A stretch of 64,000 nucleotides of DNA from Necropsobacter rosorum (GCA_000751835.1 CCMQ01000009.1:52846-116845), one strand, 5' to 3'; shown: positions 28,731-41,231, counted from the first letter of the stretch. Program-made: numbers and translations. The notes: generated by a model not told the origin, from the letters alone.

Positions 28731-29593
28731 TTGCGGCGGTGACGATTTGGGCCAGTTCGCTGATTGCCGGCAAATTTTCGTATGAAACCTTTGATCCGGC
28801 GCTTACCGTACAGATCCGACTGATGATTTCCGCCCTGCTTTTATTGCCGCTGTTTAAACGGAATTATCGCCGCATTCCGCCGCACTTACGCGGCAAAGTG
28901 TGGCTGCTGGCGATGATGAATCTGCCGCTGGTGCTTAATTTGCAGTTTATCGGTCTGTATTATACTTCCGCCGCCAGCGCCAGCACCATTGTCGGCATGG
29001 AGCCGTTGCTGGTGGTGTTTATCGGACGCCTGTTTTTCGGTCAGCAGGCCAAACCTATCGACTGGATATTAAGTGCGCTGGCGTTTATCGGTATTGCGCT
29101 GGTGGTCTCCGGCAGCCCGGATGACGGTGAAATCAGTGTCTGGGGCTGTTTTTTAGTTCTGTTGGCGGAAGTGATTTTTGCCCTTTGTCTGTATTTAGGC
29201 AAAAGCGTGATGAAAGAAATCAATCCGCAGGTTTACACCAACTGTATTTTAGTGCTCGGCGCCCTGTTATGCCTGCCGTTTACCTTATTATTCACCCGCA
29301 ACTGGCAGATTACGCCGACGGTTAACGGCATTGCCGCGGTGGTGTATCTTGCCGTTGCCTGTACCTGGTTTGCCATGCTGCTGTTTAATAAAGGATTGCA
29401 GCAGGTGAGCGCCAATATATCCGGCATTCTGATTACGCTGGAACCGGTATTCGGCGTGTTGTTGGCGGTGCTGGTGCTGGGCGAAAGTTTTTCCTTAGTC
29501 AGCGGTATCGGAATGTCGCTGGTGATGGCGGCGACTTTTTTATCCGTCAGCCTGCCGTTACTGGTGAAAAAACTGCGCCGCAAACGCGCGTAG
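28718..29593 (+). CDS. EamA-family (DMT) metabolite transporter
   Basis: A 291-residue inner-membrane protein with ten predicted spans and two EamA repeats; the first ends near GLYYTSAASASTIVGMEPL and the second near GLQQVSANISGILITLEPV. Such proteins export amino acids, cofactors or other small metabolites; the substrate is unknown. Its start overlaps ribF, so it may export or import a flavin-related compound, but that is inference. In E. coli ribF and ileS are adjacent, and here this gene sits between them with a promoter copy on each side. Confidence 0.85.
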   Translation: MWYLIAAVTIWASSLIAGKFSYETFDPALTVQIRLMISALLLLPLFKRNYRRIPPHLRGKVWLLAMMNLPLVLNLQFIGLYYTSAASASTIVGMEPLLVVFIGRLFFGQQAKPIDWILSALAFIGIALVVSGSPDDGEISVWGCFLVLLAEVIFALCLYLGKSVMKEINPQVYTNCILVLGALLCLPFTLLFTRNWQITPTVNGIAAVVYLAVACTWFAMLLFNKGLQQVSANISGILITLEPVFGVLLAVLVLGESFSLVSGIGMSLVMAATFLSVSLPLLVKKLRRKRA

Positions 29594-29628
29594 CTACGCA
29601 TTCCGCTCCTTTCCCGGCGCGCAATTCA

Positions 29629-29660
29629 GCCTTTAATCTTGCCGCATTTATGCGTATAAT
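29629..29660 (+). promoter_or_regulatory. Promoter block of ileS (copy 2)
   Basis: GCCTTTAATCTTG...TTTATGCGTATAAT with TATAAT at 29655-29660, spaced exactly as in the ribF copy. It lies 65 bases before the ileS start. Confidence 0.6.
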
Positions 29661-29724
29661 GCTGCAATTCGTCTGCGCCTGATAAGCAGATTATTTTTTA
29701 ATATTGACAACCTGGAATAAACAC

Positions 29725-32532
<2,808 letters not shown>

Positions 32533-32548
32533 TCCGTATCAAAGTCAA

Positions 32549-32578
32549 AAAAGTGCGGTTAATTTGACCGCACTTTTC
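32549..32578 (+). terminator. Uptake-signal hairpin terminator after ileS
   Basis: AAGTGCGGT (32551-32559) and ACCGCACTT (32567-32575) form a perfect 9-bp stem, extended by A/T pairs, with a 7-base loop and a TTTT end. It lies between ileS and lspA. Confidence 0.75.
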
Positions 32579-32594
32579 ATAAGTAGGAACATTT

Positions 32595-33092
32595 ATGTCC
32601 AGCAACAAAACCGGACTTTCATTTTTATGGCTGAGCCTCATCGCCTTTATTGCCGATCTGGCGAGCAAATATCTGGTCGTCACCCGTTTTGAGTTATACG
32701 AAAGCGTGCCTGTCCTGCCGCTATTTAATCTGACTTATGTGCGCAATCCCGGCGCGGCGTTCAGTTTTTTAGCCACCCATTCCGGCTGGCAGCAATACTT
32801 CTTTATTTTACTGGCGATCGCGATTTCGCTGATGCTGGTGTATTTCCTGTATAAAAACGACGCATGCCAACGCTTACAAAACAGCGCCTATGCGCTGATT
32901 ATCGGTGGTGCGCTGGCGAATATGGCGGATCGCGCTTATCACGGTTTCGTGGTGGATTTTCTGGATTTTTACTGGCGGGACTGGCATTATCCGGTCTTTA
33001 ATGTGGCGGATATCGCCATTTGCGTCGGCGCCGCGTTGCTGGCGCTGGACGCGCTGAAAAACGGCGATAAAGCAAAGAGCGAGCAAGCATGA
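32595..33092 (+). CDS. lspA: Lipoprotein signal peptidase II
   Basis: LspA cleaves the signal peptide of prolipoproteins after lipidation, for instance BamE in this window. The 165 residues span the membrane four times and carry the conserved blocks [10 protein letters not shown], the first catalytic Asp in [15 protein letters not shown] and the second in FNVADIAIC. The ispH start overlaps by four bases (ATGA), so they are co-transcribed. Confidence 0.96.
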   Translation: MSSNKTGLSFLWLSLIAFIADLASKYLVVTRFELYESVPVLPLFNLTYVRNPGAAFSFLATHSGWQQYFFILLAIAISLMLVYFLYKNDACQRLQNSAYALIIGGALANMADRAYHGFVVDFLDFYWRDWHYPVFNVADIAICVGAALLALDALKNGDKAKSEQA

Positions 33093-34033
33093 AGATTATT
33101 TTAGCCAATCCGCGCGGATTCTGCGCCGGCGTGGATCGTGCCATTAGTATCGTGGAGCTGGCGCTGGAAATTCACGGCGCCCCGATTTATGTGCGGCATG
33201 AAGTGGTGCATAACCGTTTTGTGGTGAACGGATTGCGTGAGCGCGGTGCGGTGTTTGTGGAAGAACTGGACGAAGTGCCGGACGGTGCGATTGTGATTTT
33301 TTCCGCCCACGGTGTGTCGCAGGCGGTACGTCAGGAAGCAAAACGGCGCGAACTGAAAGTGTTCGACGCTACCTGCCCGCTGGTCACTAAAGTGCATATG
33401 CAGGTGGCGCGCGCCAGTCGCAAAGGCACCAAAGCGATTCTGATCGGGCACGAAGGCCACCCGGAAGTGGAAGGCACGATGGGGCAGTATGATAACCGCG
33501 AGGGCGGAATTTATCTGGTGGAAGACGTGCAGGATATCGCTAAATTGTCTCTGCGCAACGATGAAGACATCACCTTTATGACCCAGACCACGCTGTCGAT
33601 TGACGACACCAGCGAGGTGATCGACGCGCTGAAGCAAAAATACCCTGCCATTCAGGGGCCGCGTAAAAACGATATTTGCTATGCCACCACCAACCGGCAG
33701 CAAGCGGTACGCGAACTGGCGAAACAATCGGATCTGGTGATTGTGGTCGGCTCGAAAAATTCGTCCAACTCCAACCGGCTGGCGGAACTGGCCTCCCGGA
33801 TGGGCGTAACCGCCAAGCTGATTGATGAAGCCGGTGATATTGATCCGCAGTGGCTCAATCAGGTTGAGGTTATCGGCGTCACCGCCGGCGCCTCGGCACC
33901 CGAAGTGCTGGTGCAGTCGGTGATTGCACGCTTGAAAGCGCTGGGCGTGGAAACGGTGGAGGAGTTGCAGGGCTGCGAAGAAAATACCGTATTTGAAGTG
34001 CCGAAAGAACTGCGCGTGCAAGCGGTCGGCTAA
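33089..34033 (+). CDS. ispH: 4-hydroxy-3-methylbut-2-enyl diphosphate reductase IspH
   Basis: IspH makes IPP and DMAPP in the last step of the MEP isoprenoid pathway with a [4Fe-4S] cluster. The 314 residues show the three cluster cysteines in [11 protein letters not shown] (Cys12), [11 protein letters not shown] and [11 protein letters not shown], and the substrate motif [12 protein letters not shown] long frame (33101-34552) on the opposite strand is only a shadow of this gene. comEA follows after about 200 bases. Confidence 0.96.
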   Translation: MKIILANPRGFCAGVDRAISIVELALEIHGAPIYVRHEVVHNRFVVNGLRERGAVFVEELDEVPDGAIVIFSAHGVSQAVRQEAKRRELKVFDATCPLVTKVHMQVARASRKGTKAILIGHEGHPEVEGTMGQYDNREGGIYLVEDVQDIAKLSLRNDEDITFMTQTTLSIDDTSEVIDALKQKYPAIQGPRKNDICYATTNRQQAVRELAKQSDLVIVVGSKNSSNSNRLAELASRMGVTAKLIDEAGDIDPQWLNQVEVIGVTAGASAPEVLVQSVIARLKALGVETVEELQGCEENTVFEVPKELRVQAVG

Positions 34034-34114
34034 CGGTTTATGCGGCGCGCCCGCCGTGTCAATCGGAACCGGGAGCGGAAAAACAACGTACTTTTTTACC
34101 GCACTTTTTCTCCG

Positions 34115-34136
34115 CTTTGCGATCCGGATCGTAAAA
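34115..34136 (+). promoter_or_regulatory. CRP-S (competence regulon) site before comEA
   Basis: TTTGCGATCCGGATCGTAAAA contains TGCGA-TCCGGA-TCGTA at 34118-34133, one base from the CRP-S consensus TGCGA-N6-TCGCA and symmetric over ten bases. It lies about 100 bases before comEA. In H. influenzae such sites need Sxy with CRP. Confidence 0.75.
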
Positions 34137-34232
34137 CCGTGCGGCGCCGATTGCGAATTGTTGTCCTTTGGCACAGAGTAACGCCCGTTGGCGTAATCCC
34201 AACGACGGCTTAACTTGACAAAAGGACAATAT

Positions 34233-34565
34233 ATGAAATCAGTTAACGCGCTTTTCAGCGCAATATTTTTCTTAGTCGCCCTGTGCAGCGGGACGGCGTC
34301 GGCGCAACAGGTATCGCCGGCAGAAGATGTGTCCGACGGGCGGCAGAGCACGGAGGTTGTGGTCGGCGATAAGCTGAATATCAACACGGCGAGCGCGCAA
34401 GAGATCGAAACATCCCTGCTCGGTATCGGGGCGAAGAAAGCACAGGCGGTGGTCGAGTATCGCGAAAAACACGGTAACTTTACCGCGCTTGAACAATTGC
34501 TGGAGGTGCAAGGCATCGGTAAGGCCACTTTAGACAAAAACAAAGGGCGCATCAGCTTGCAGTAA
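34233..34565 (+). CDS. comEA: ComEA-family competence DNA-binding protein
   Basis: This protein is predicted to bind incoming DNA in the periplasm during natural transformation (comE1 of H. influenzae). From the ATG at 34233 (AAGGACAAT upstream) the 110-residue product has a signal peptide cleaved after GTASA near residue 23, a short acidic spacer, and one helix-hairpin-helix domain (about 48-110) with KLNINTASAQEIE and LLEVQGIGKATLDKNKGRI. The second motif (GIGKATL) contacts the DNA backbone. The CRP-S site upstream and its neighbour ispH, as in H. influenzae, agree. A terminator follows. Confidence 0.9.
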   Translation: MKSVNALFSAIFFLVALCSGTASAQQVSPAEDVSDGRQSTEVVVGDKLNINTASAQEIETSLLGIGAKKAQAVVEYREKHGNFTALEQLLEVQGIGKATLDKNKGRISLQ

Positions 34566-34586
34566 TCGCAGTCTGAAATCGTTTAC

Positions 34587-34616
34587 AAAGCCGGAACCTT
34601 CGGGTATTCGGCTTTT
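34587..34616 (+). terminator. Terminator after comEA
   Basis: AAAGCCG and CGGCTTT form the outer stem with an inner AACC/GGT part and TTCG loop, ending in TTTTGTTATTTT. It lies 21 bases after the comEA stop. Confidence 0.75.
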
Positions 34617-34667
34617 GTTATTTTAAGCGTATAATTAACCGCACTTTAAATGACTCAAGGAGCGAAC

Positions 34668-35264
34668 ATGACGCAAAAAATCGTACTTGCCACCGGCAAT
34701 CAAGGCAAAGTGAAAGAAATGGCCGACGTGCTGGAAAACTTCGGTTTCGAGGTGATCGCACAATCGGATCTGGGCATTGAAAGCCCGCAGGAAACCGGCC
34801 TGACCTTCGTGGAAAACGCCATTTTAAAAGCGCGCCACGCGGCAAAAATGTCCGGTCTGCCGGCGATAGCCGACGACAGCGGGCTGGTGGTGTCGGCGCT
34901 GGACGGTGAGCCGGGATTATATTCCGCCCGTTATGCCGGTGTGGAGGGCGAACATGCCGATCGGGAAAACCGGCGCAAACTGCTGACGAATCTGGCGCAC
35001 ATTGCGGCGGACAAACGGCAGGCAAAATTTGTCAGCTGCATTGTGCTGTTGCAACATGCAGGCGATCCGTCGCCGATTATTGCCGAGGGCGAATGCCACG
35101 GCCATATTACTTTCGAGGAAAAAGGCACGAACGGCTTCGGTTATGACAGCCTGTTTTTCTACCCGCCTAAAAACGCCACCTTTGCCGAGCTGGAAAGTGC
35201 GGAGAAGAAAACCGTCTCTCACCGCGCCAGAGCGCTGGCGGTACTGAAAGAGCGCCTGAAATAA
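34668..35264 (+). CDS. rdgB: XTP/dITP pyrophosphatase RdgB
   Basis: RdgB hydrolyses non-canonical purine triphosphates to keep them out of DNA. The 198 residues from ATG 34668 (AAGGAGCG eight bases upstream) include the N-terminal [13 protein letters not shown], the conserved [13 protein letters not shown] and the catalytic [16 protein letters not shown]. Length equals the family standard (E. coli 197). A TATAAT at 34630-34635 lies just upstream, next to an uptake signal. The stop overlaps hemW (TAATG). Confidence 0.96.
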   Translation: MTQKIVLATGNQGKVKEMADVLENFGFEVIAQSDLGIESPQETGLTFVENAILKARHAAKMSGLPAIADDSGLVVSALDGEPGLYSARYAGVEGEHADRENRRKLLTNLAHIAADKRQAKFVSCIVLLQHAGDPSPIIAEGECHGHITFEEKGTNGFGYDSLFFYPPKNATFAELESAEKKTVSHRARALAVLKERLK

Positions 35265-36412
35265 TGCTGAGCTTGCCGCCGTTAAGTCTGTATATTCATA
35301 TTCCCTGGTGCGTACAGAAATGCCCCTATTGCGATTTTAATTCTCATGCGCAAAAAGGCGCGATTCCCGAACGGGATTATCTGCGCCATTTGTTGGCGGA
35401 TCTGGATCAGGACCTGGCGCGTTACCGTGACAGCGTCGGGCAACGGCCGCTGCATTCCATTTTTATCGGCGGCGGCACGCCGAGCCTGTTTTCCGCCGAC
35501 GGCATCGCTTGTTTATTGCACGGCATCCGGCAGCGTATTGCCTTCGACGCCAAGATTGAAATTACGCTGGAAGCCAATCCCGGCACGGCGGAAGCGCAGC
35601 GTTTTATCGGTTATGCCGAGGGCGGTGTCAACCGTATTTCCATGGGCATTCAAAGTTTTGACGATGAAAAACTGCAACGCTTGGGGCGGATTCACAATGC
35701 CGAAGAGGCCAAAAGTGCGGTCGGTTTTGCCCGCGTTTGCGGAGTAACATCTTTCAATCTGGATCTGATGCACGGACTGCCGCAGCAAAATACGGCACAG
35801 GCGCTGGCCGATTTGCGTCAGGCGATTGCGCTGGCGCCGCCGCATTTATCCTGGTATCAGCTGACGATTGAACCGAATACCCTGTTTGCTTCCCGACCGC
35901 CGCGGCTGCCCGATGACGATGAGCTGTGGACGATCTTCGAACAGGGACACCGTTTGCTGACGCAGGCGGGATACCGGCAATACGAAACCTCCGCTTATGC
36001 CAAGCCCGGCTATCAGTGCCGGCATAATCTGAATTACTGGCGTTTCGGCGATTATCTGGCGATCGGTTGCGGCGCGCACGGGAAGCTGAGTTTTGCCGAC
36101 GGCAACATCATCCGCTTTTCCAAAACCAAACACCCGCAAGGTTATCTGCGCGGCGACTATCGCTATGAAGAAAAGGCGGTGGAGGCGGCGGATCGTCCCT
36201 TTGAATTTTTTATGAACCGCTTTCGCCTGCTGGAACCCGTACCGAAACAGGATTTTATCCGGCTGACCGGGCTGTCGATTGAAACGGTGCGCAAGCAGAC
36301 GAATTGGGCGTTGGCGCAGCAATATATTACGCAAACCGACCGCACTTGGCAGGTGACGGAACGGGGCAAGTTGTTTTTAAACGAACTGTTGGCCGGCTTT
36401 TTACCGGAATAG
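35264..36412 (+). CDS. hemW: Heme chaperone / radical SAM protein HemW
   Basis: HemW binds heme and a [4Fe-4S] cluster and is thought to deliver heme to respiratory proteins. The 382 residues show the radical SAM motif WCVQKCPYCDF (Cys residues in CxxxCxxC order), the IGGGTPSLFS loop (about 68-77), and the C-terminal HemN domain. It lacks the insertions of coproporphyrinogen oxidase HemN. It overlaps rdgB by one base, as in enteric bacteria. Confidence 0.93.
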   Translation: MLSLPPLSLYIHIPWCVQKCPYCDFNSHAQKGAIPERDYLRHLLADLDQDLARYRDSVGQRPLHSIFIGGGTPSLFSADGIACLLHGIRQRIAFDAKIEITLEANPGTAEAQRFIGYAEGGVNRISMGIQSFDDEKLQRLGRIHNAEEAKSAVGFARVCGVTSFNLDLMHGLPQQNTAQALADLRQAIALAPPHLSWYQLTIEPNTLFASRPPRLPDDDELWTIFEQGHRLLTQAGYRQYETSAYAKPGYQCRHNLNYWRFGDYLAIGCGAHGKLSFADGNIIRFSKTKHPQGYLRGDYRYEEKAVEAADRPFEFFMNRFRLLEPVPKQDFIRLTGLSIETVRKQTNWALAQQYITQTDRTWQVTERGKLFLNELLAGFLPE

Positions 36413-36511
36413 GGCTTGTTTATCCCCTGCAATAGCATTAAAGTATGGCGGTTACAGGCAAACGTTTACTTCGGGCGGCAGCTTATTTTCCGCCTGCATA
36501 AAGGATGATAT

Positions 36512-37171
36512 ATGGATCAATTAACAATGAAAAAACAGGCGGCGCAGGCGGCGTTGGCCTATGTGAAAGCGGATACGATTGTCGGCGTCGGCAGCGGTTC
36601 GACGGTAAACTGTTTTATCGATGCGCTCGGCACGATGAAAAATCAAATCAAAGGTGCGGTGGCGGCCTCCAAACATTCAGAAGAATTATTGCGAAAACAA
36701 GGCATTGAGGTATTCAGCGCCAATGATGTTTCCAGTCTGGACATTTATGTGGACGGCGCCGATGAGGTCAATCCGCAGAAAATGATGATTAAAGGCGGCG
36801 GTGCGGCGCTGACACGTGAAAAAATTGTGGCCGCATTAGCAAAAAAATTCATCTGCATCGTGGATAGCAGCAAACAGGTAGATGTGTTAGGCTCTACATT
36901 CGCCTTGCCGGTGGAAGTGATTCCTATGGCGCGTTCGCAAGTGGCGCGCAAACTGGTTGCATTAGGCGGTTCGCCGGAATACCGTGAGGGCGTTGTGACC
37001 GATAACGGTAATGTGATTTTAGATGTATATAATTTTAAAATCATGAATCCGGTGGAAATGGAAAAAACCTTAAATAATGTCGCCGGCGTGGTCACTAACG
37101 GGATTTTTGCCCTGCGCGCGGCGGATATTATTATTGTCGGGACGCCCGACGGCAGCAAAATTATTGAATAA
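36512..37171 (+). CDS. rpiA: Ribose-5-phosphate isomerase A
   Basis: RpiA interconverts ribose 5-phosphate and ribulose 5-phosphate in the pentose phosphate pathway. The 219 residues equal the E. coli length. Motifs are [11 protein letters not shown] (26-36), DGADEVNP (81-88), and [16 protein letters not shown] (with the catalytic Glu). It uses the product of RbsK from the ribose operon. serA follows 21 bases downstream; the rpiA-serA order is the same as in E. coli. Confidence 0.97.
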   Translation: MDQLTMKKQAAQAALAYVKADTIVGVGSGSTVNCFIDALGTMKNQIKGAVAASKHSEELLRKQGIEVFSANDVSSLDIYVDGADEVNPQKMMIKGGGAALTREKIVAALAKKFICIVDSSKQVDVLGSTFALPVEVIPMARSQVARKLVALGGSPEYREGVVTDNGNVILDVYNFKIMNPVEMEKTLNNVAGVVTNGIFALRAADIIIVGTPDGSKIIE

Positions 37172-37192
37172 TCATAACAACGGAGAGCAAAC

Positions 37193-38425
37193 ATGACAGC
37201 CAAAGTATCGCTGGATAAATCAAAAATTAAGTTTTTACTTTTGGAAGGCGTACACCAAAACGCGTTGGACGTATTACACGCGGCAGGTTACACCAATATC
37301 GAATATCACAAAAAAGCGCTGGAGCCGGCGGAATTAAAAGAGGCGATTAAGGATGCGCACTTCGTCGGGTTGCGCTCGCGTACGCATCTGACCGCTGAAA
37401 TTCTGGAGCATGCCGGCAAGCTGATTGCTATCGGCTGTTTTTGTATCGGCACCAATCAGGTGGATCTGGAGGCAGCAAAAGCGCGCGGTATTCCGGTGTT
37501 TAATGCGCCGTTTTCCAATACCCGTTCGGTGGCGGAGCTGGTGTTGGGCGAAATTTTGCTGTTAATGCGCAATATCCCGCAGGCGAATGCACAGGTGCAT
37601 CGCGGCGTATGGAACAAATCCGCCGTCGGCTCGCATGAAGTGCGCGGTAAAAAACTGGGCATCGTCGGTTACGGGCATATCGGTTCGCAATTGAGTATTG
37701 TGGCCGAATCGCTGGGGATGAACGTCTTTTTCTATGATCTGGAAACCAAATTGCCGCTCGGCAACGCGCAGCAGGTCAGTACGCTGGAAGAATTATTATC
37801 CGGCTGTGATGTGATTTCGCTGCATGTGCCGGAAAATGCCTCGACCAAAAATTTAATGAGCGCCGAACGCATCGCGCAGTTAAAACAGGATTGTATTTTT
37901 ATCAATGCGGCGCGCGGTACCGTGGTGGATATCGATGCGCTGGCACAGGCGCTGAAAGCCGGGCGAATCCGCGGCGCGGCGATTGACGTATTCCCGCAGG
38001 AGCCGGCTTCGATTAACGAAGAATTCGTTTCCCCGCTGCGTGAATTCGATAACGTGCTGTTGACTCCGCATATCGGCGGTTCCACCGCGGAAGCACAGGA
38101 AAATATCGGTACCGAAGTGGCGACCAAATTCGTCAAATATTCCGATAACGGTTCCACCTTATCGGCGGTGAATTTCCCGGAAGTGTCCTTGCCGGAACAC
38201 AGCACCGCCAAACGCCTGCTGCATATTCATCAAAATCGTCCGGGTATTCTTAATAAAATCAACCAGTTGTTTGTCGATGCCAATATTAACGTGGCGGCGC
38301 AATATTTGCAGACCGACCCGAAAATCGGCTATGTGGTGATTGATGTGGAAACCGAAGACAGCAGCGAATTGCTGCAACAGTTACGCGCCATCGACGGCAC
38401 CATCCGCGCCCGCGTATTGTTCTAA
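37193..38425 (+). CDS. serA: D-3-phosphoglycerate dehydrogenase
   Basis: SerA oxidises 3-phosphoglycerate in the first step of serine synthesis. The 410 residues (same as E. coli) contain the substrate domain, an NAD-binding Rossmann domain with GIVGYGHIGSQL (about 157-168), the active-site His in TPHIGGSTAEAQ (about 292), and a C-terminal ACT domain (about 338-410) that binds serine as feedback inhibitor. A strong uptake-signal terminator follows. Confidence 0.97.
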   Translation: MTAKVSLDKSKIKFLLLEGVHQNALDVLHAAGYTNIEYHKKALEPAELKEAIKDAHFVGLRSRTHLTAEILEHAGKLIAIGCFCIGTNQVDLEAAKARGIPVFNAPFSNTRSVAELVLGEILLLMRNIPQANAQVHRGVWNKSAVGSHEVRGKKLGIVGYGHIGSQLSIVAESLGMNVFFYDLETKLPLGNAQQVSTLEELLSGCDVISLHVPENASTKNLMSAERIAQLKQDCIFINAARGTVVDIDALAQALKAGRIRGAAIDVFPQEPASINEEFVSPLREFDNVLLTPHIGGSTAEAQENIGTEVATKFVKYSDNGSTLSAVNFPEVSLPEHSTAKRLLHIHQNRPGILNKINQLFVDANINVAAQYLQTDPKIGYVVIDVETEDSSELLQQLRAIDGTIRARVLF

Positions 38426-38461
38426 TCCGCCCGGCGGCTTTTGTCCGCCGTCTTACAAACT

Positions 38462-38505
38462 AAAGTGCGGTCGATTTTTTCGCTAAAAAATTGACCGCAC
38501 TTTTT
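38462..38505 (+). terminator. Uptake-signal hairpin terminator after serA
   Basis: AAAGTGCGGTC and GACCGCACTTT pair perfectly, and the inner ATTTTTT/AAAAAAT extends the stem, giving about 18 paired bases with a CGCT loop, then TTTTTGG. Uptake signals are at 38463-38471 and 38494-38502. Confidence 0.85.
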
Positions 38506-38561
38506 GGTTGTCCTGTGTTAAACTTGCCGTTAATTTTTTTAATGAATGATTAACTGTTTGT

Positions 38562-39602
38562 ATGAAGAAGTGTTTTTGGGTCGGTTTATGCTTGTTGATT
38601 ATCGCCGGCGGTGCGGTGTTTTGGGGCTATCAACAGGTTTCGCACTTTGTCGAACAACCGGTTTCCGTGCAAGGTCAGGATCAATTGCTGACGCTGGAAC
38701 GCGGCACCACCGGCGGCAAACTGGCGGCATTGCTGGAGCGGGAAGGTTTGCTACAAGATGCCCGCCTGCTGCCTTGGCTGCTGAAATTACAACCGCAGCT
38801 GAATAAAATCAAAGCGGGAACCTATTCCCTCAACGGCGTGCATACCGTCGGCGATCTGCTACAGGTGCTGAACGCCGGGAAAGAAGCGCAGTTCAGCGTT
38901 CAGTTTATTGAGGGCGATACCTTTAAAAGCTGGCGTAAAAAGGTGGAAAACGCACCGCACTTAACACAAACCCTGCAGGGCAAAAGCGAGGCGGAAATTT
39001 ATAGCCTGCTGGCATTGCCGCAGGATGCTGCCGCGCCGGCCAAAATTGAGGGCTGGCTGTATCCCGATACTTATCACTACACACCGGGTTCGACGGATCT
39101 TGAGCTGTTGCAGCGCGCCTCGGCACACATGAGCAACGTGCTGGCGCAGGCATGGTCGCAGCGCGCTGCCGATCTCCCGCTGGAAAATCCTTATCAGCTG
39201 CTGATTCTGGCCTCAATTGTGGAAAAGGAAACGGCGCTGGCGGCGGAGCGTGGCAAAGTGGCCGGCGTTTTTATCAACCGTTTGAATAAGCATATGAAAT
39301 TGCAGACGGATCCGACTGTCATTTATGGTATGGGCGAGCAGTATGACGGCAATATCCGGCGTAAGGATTTAGAGGCGCCGACCCCTTACAATACTTATGT
39401 GATAGACGGTTTGCCGCCGACGCCGATCGCCATGCCGAGCGAAAGCGCCTTAATGGCGGCGGCACGGCCGGAAAAACACGATTTTCTTTATTTTGTGGCG
39501 GACGGCAGCGGCGGACATCAGTTCAGCCGTACGCTGGCGGAACATAATCGGGCGGTACAGCAATATCTGCGCTGGTATCGTTCGCAACAGAAACCGAAAT
39601 AA
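38562..39602 (+). CDS. mltG: Endolytic peptidoglycan transglycosylase MltG
   Basis: MltG is an inner-membrane lytic transglycosylase that cuts nascent glycan and so ends chain growth. The 346 residues have an N-terminal membrane anchor (about 5-25) and a YceG domain with the LysM-like lead-in ([16 protein letters not shown]) and the catalytic [13 protein letters not shown] motif (the first Glu). Length fits (E. coli 340). It starts the mltG-tmk-holB-tatD cluster, with tmk 11 bases downstream, as in other gammaproteobacteria. Confidence 0.95.
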   Translation: MKKCFWVGLCLLIIAGGAVFWGYQQVSHFVEQPVSVQGQDQLLTLERGTTGGKLAALLEREGLLQDARLLPWLLKLQPQLNKIKAGTYSLNGVHTVGDLLQVLNAGKEAQFSVQFIEGDTFKSWRKKVENAPHLTQTLQGKSEAEIYSLLALPQDAAAPAKIEGWLYPDTYHYTPGSTDLELLQRASAHMSNVLAQAWSQRAADLPLENPYQLLILASIVEKETALAAERGKVAGVFINRLNKHMKLQTDPTVIYGMGEQYDGNIRRKDLEAPTPYNTYVIDGLPPTPIAMPSESALMAAARPEKHDFLYFVADGSGGHQFSRTLAEHNRAVQQYLRWYRSQQKPK

Positions 39603-39613
39603 CAGGATAGTTT

Positions 39614-40243
39614 ATGACAGCGGGCAAGTTTATTGTGATCGAAGGGCTGGAAGGCGCGGGCAAAACCACCGCACTGCAGACGGTGGTGCAAACCCTGCAT
39701 GCCGCAGGCGTGACGGAGTTGGTATTTACCCGCGAACCGGGCGGCACGCCGCTGGCGGAGAAACTGCGTCAGCTGATTAAATATGAAACGGAAGAGCCGA
39801 TCACTGACAAGGCGGAACTGCTGATGTTGTATGCGGCGCGGGTGCAGCTGGTGGAAAATGTGATTAAACCGGCGCTGGCGCAGGGCAAATGGGTCATCGG
39901 TGATCGCCATGATCTGTCTTCACAGGCTTACCAGGGCGGCGGCCGCCGGATTGATCAGGAGCTGCTGCGCACCTTAAAACACGCAGTATTAAAGGATTTT
40001 GAACCGGATTTTACCCTGTATCTGGATATTGAACCCGCCGTCGGGCTGGCGCGTGCCAGAGGCCGCGGCGAGCTGGATCGGATCGAAAATCAGCAGCTGG
40101 ATTTTTTTCAACGTACCAGAGCGCGTTATCTGGAACTGGTGGCTGCCGACCCGAAAGCGGTGCTGATTGATGCCGGACGGCAAATCGGGCCGGTCAGCGC
40201 CGATATTCAGGCGGCGGTCAGACAGTTTGTGGAAAACAATTGA
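39614..40243 (+). CDS. tmk: Thymidylate kinase
   Basis: Tmk phosphorylates dTMP to dTDP. The 209 residues show the P-loop [13 protein letters not shown] (9-21), the substrate motif [15 protein letters not shown], and [15 protein letters not shown]. The length is normal. It is followed four bases later by holB, an order conserved across gammaproteobacteria. Confidence 0.96.
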   Translation: MTAGKFIVIEGLEGAGKTTALQTVVQTLHAAGVTELVFTREPGGTPLAEKLRQLIKYETEEPITDKAELLMLYAARVQLVENVIKPALAQGKWVIGDRHDLSSQAYQGGGRRIDQELLRTLKHAVLKDFEPDFTLYLDIEPAVGLARARGRGELDRIENQQLDFFQRTRARYLELVAADPKAVLIDAGRQIGPVSADIQAAVRQFVENN

Positions 40244-40247
40244 TAAT

Positions 40248-41231
40248 ATGGACACACATTATCCTTGGCTTAGCGAGCGTTATGCCGACATTATCAACGC
40301 CTTTCGACAGGGGCATGGCCACCATGCGCTGCTGTTTCGCTCCGATCCGGGATTGGGGACGGAGCAGCTGATTTCGGATATCGCCGCGTGGCTGATGTGT
40401 CAGGCGCCGCAGGCGTTACGGGCTTGCGGACAATGCCACGGCTGCCGTTTGTTTCATGCCGGCAATCACCCGGATTTTTACCGTCTTGAATCCATTGACA
40501 ATAAAGATATCGGCATTGAGCAGGTGCGCGAAGTCAATGAAAAAGTCATGCAGCATGCGCAGCAAAACGGCAATAAAGTGGTGTATATCACCGCCGCGGA
40601 ACGGCTGACCGAAGCGGCGGCGAACGCCCTGCTGAAAACGCTGGAAGAGCCGCGCCCGAATACTTATTTTTTATTGCAGGCGGATTTGTCCGCGCCGTTG
40701 TTGGCGACTATTTACAGTCGCTGTCAGGCATGGCTGATTGCAGAGCCGGCGGCGGAAATCGCGCAGGCTTGGTTACAGCAACAACAGGCGGCGGAAATTG
40801 AGGATATTCGCACCGCACTTCGCATCAGTTACGGGCGTCCGTTAGCGGCGCGGGATGTGCTGGCGCAGGGCTTACTGGAAACCCGCAAGGTTTTTCTGCG
40901 CCAGTTCTGGCTGTTTTATACCCGCCGTTCGCCGCTGGAATTATTGCCTTATTTTGACAAGGAACGGATTTTTCTACAGCTGGACTGGCTGGCCTCCTTT
41001 TTAGCCGATAGTCTGAAAGCGAAACTGGGTGTGCATCAGGGTTGGATGAACGCGGATCTGGCGCGCGGCATCGAACAATTCAGCCGACAACAAACTGCAC
41101 CGGGCTTAGTGAAAGCCAATGATATTGTGCAAAAAGTGCGGTCGGATTTATTGCAGATTAATGCGGTCAATCAGGAACTGATTCTGCTCGACGGCTTAAC
41201 CCGCTTGATCACCGACGTGTTTGCCGCCTGA
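40248..41231 (+). CDS. holB: DNA polymerase III delta' subunit
   Basis: HolB is part of the clamp loader that puts the beta clamp (dnaN) on DNA. The ATG at 40248 is taken because it follows tmk directly and gives 327 residues (E. coli 334); the longer frame from 40167 lies inside tmk. The AAA+ fold includes HHALLFRSDPGLGTEQLI (degenerate P-loop, expected for delta'), the zinc finger CGQCHGCRLFHAGNHPD, and the sensor segment SAPLLATIYSRCQ. Two uptake signals lie in the gene. Confidence 0.94.
   Translation: MDTHYPWLSERYADIINAFRQGHGHHALLFRSDPGLGTEQLISDIAAWLMCQAPQALRACGQCHGCRLFHAGNHPDFYRLESIDNKDIGIEQVREVNEKVMQHAQQNGNKVVYITAAERLTEAAANALLKTLEEPRPNTYFLLQADLSAPLLATIYSRCQAWLIAEPAAEIAQAWLQQQQAAEIEDIRTALRISYGRPLAARDVLAQGLLETRKVFLRQFWLFYTRRSPLELLPYFDKERIFLQLDWLASFLADSLKAKLGVHQGWMNADLARGIEQFSRQQTAPGLVKANDIVQKVRSDLLQINAVNQELILLDGLTRLITDVFAA

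Noticed and set aside
33101..34552. 483-codon frame on the minus strand opposite ispH and comEA
   Set aside because: It mirrors well-identified genes, has His/Arg-rich low-complexity translation and no recognisable domain. Such antisense frames are common here because of codon usage.
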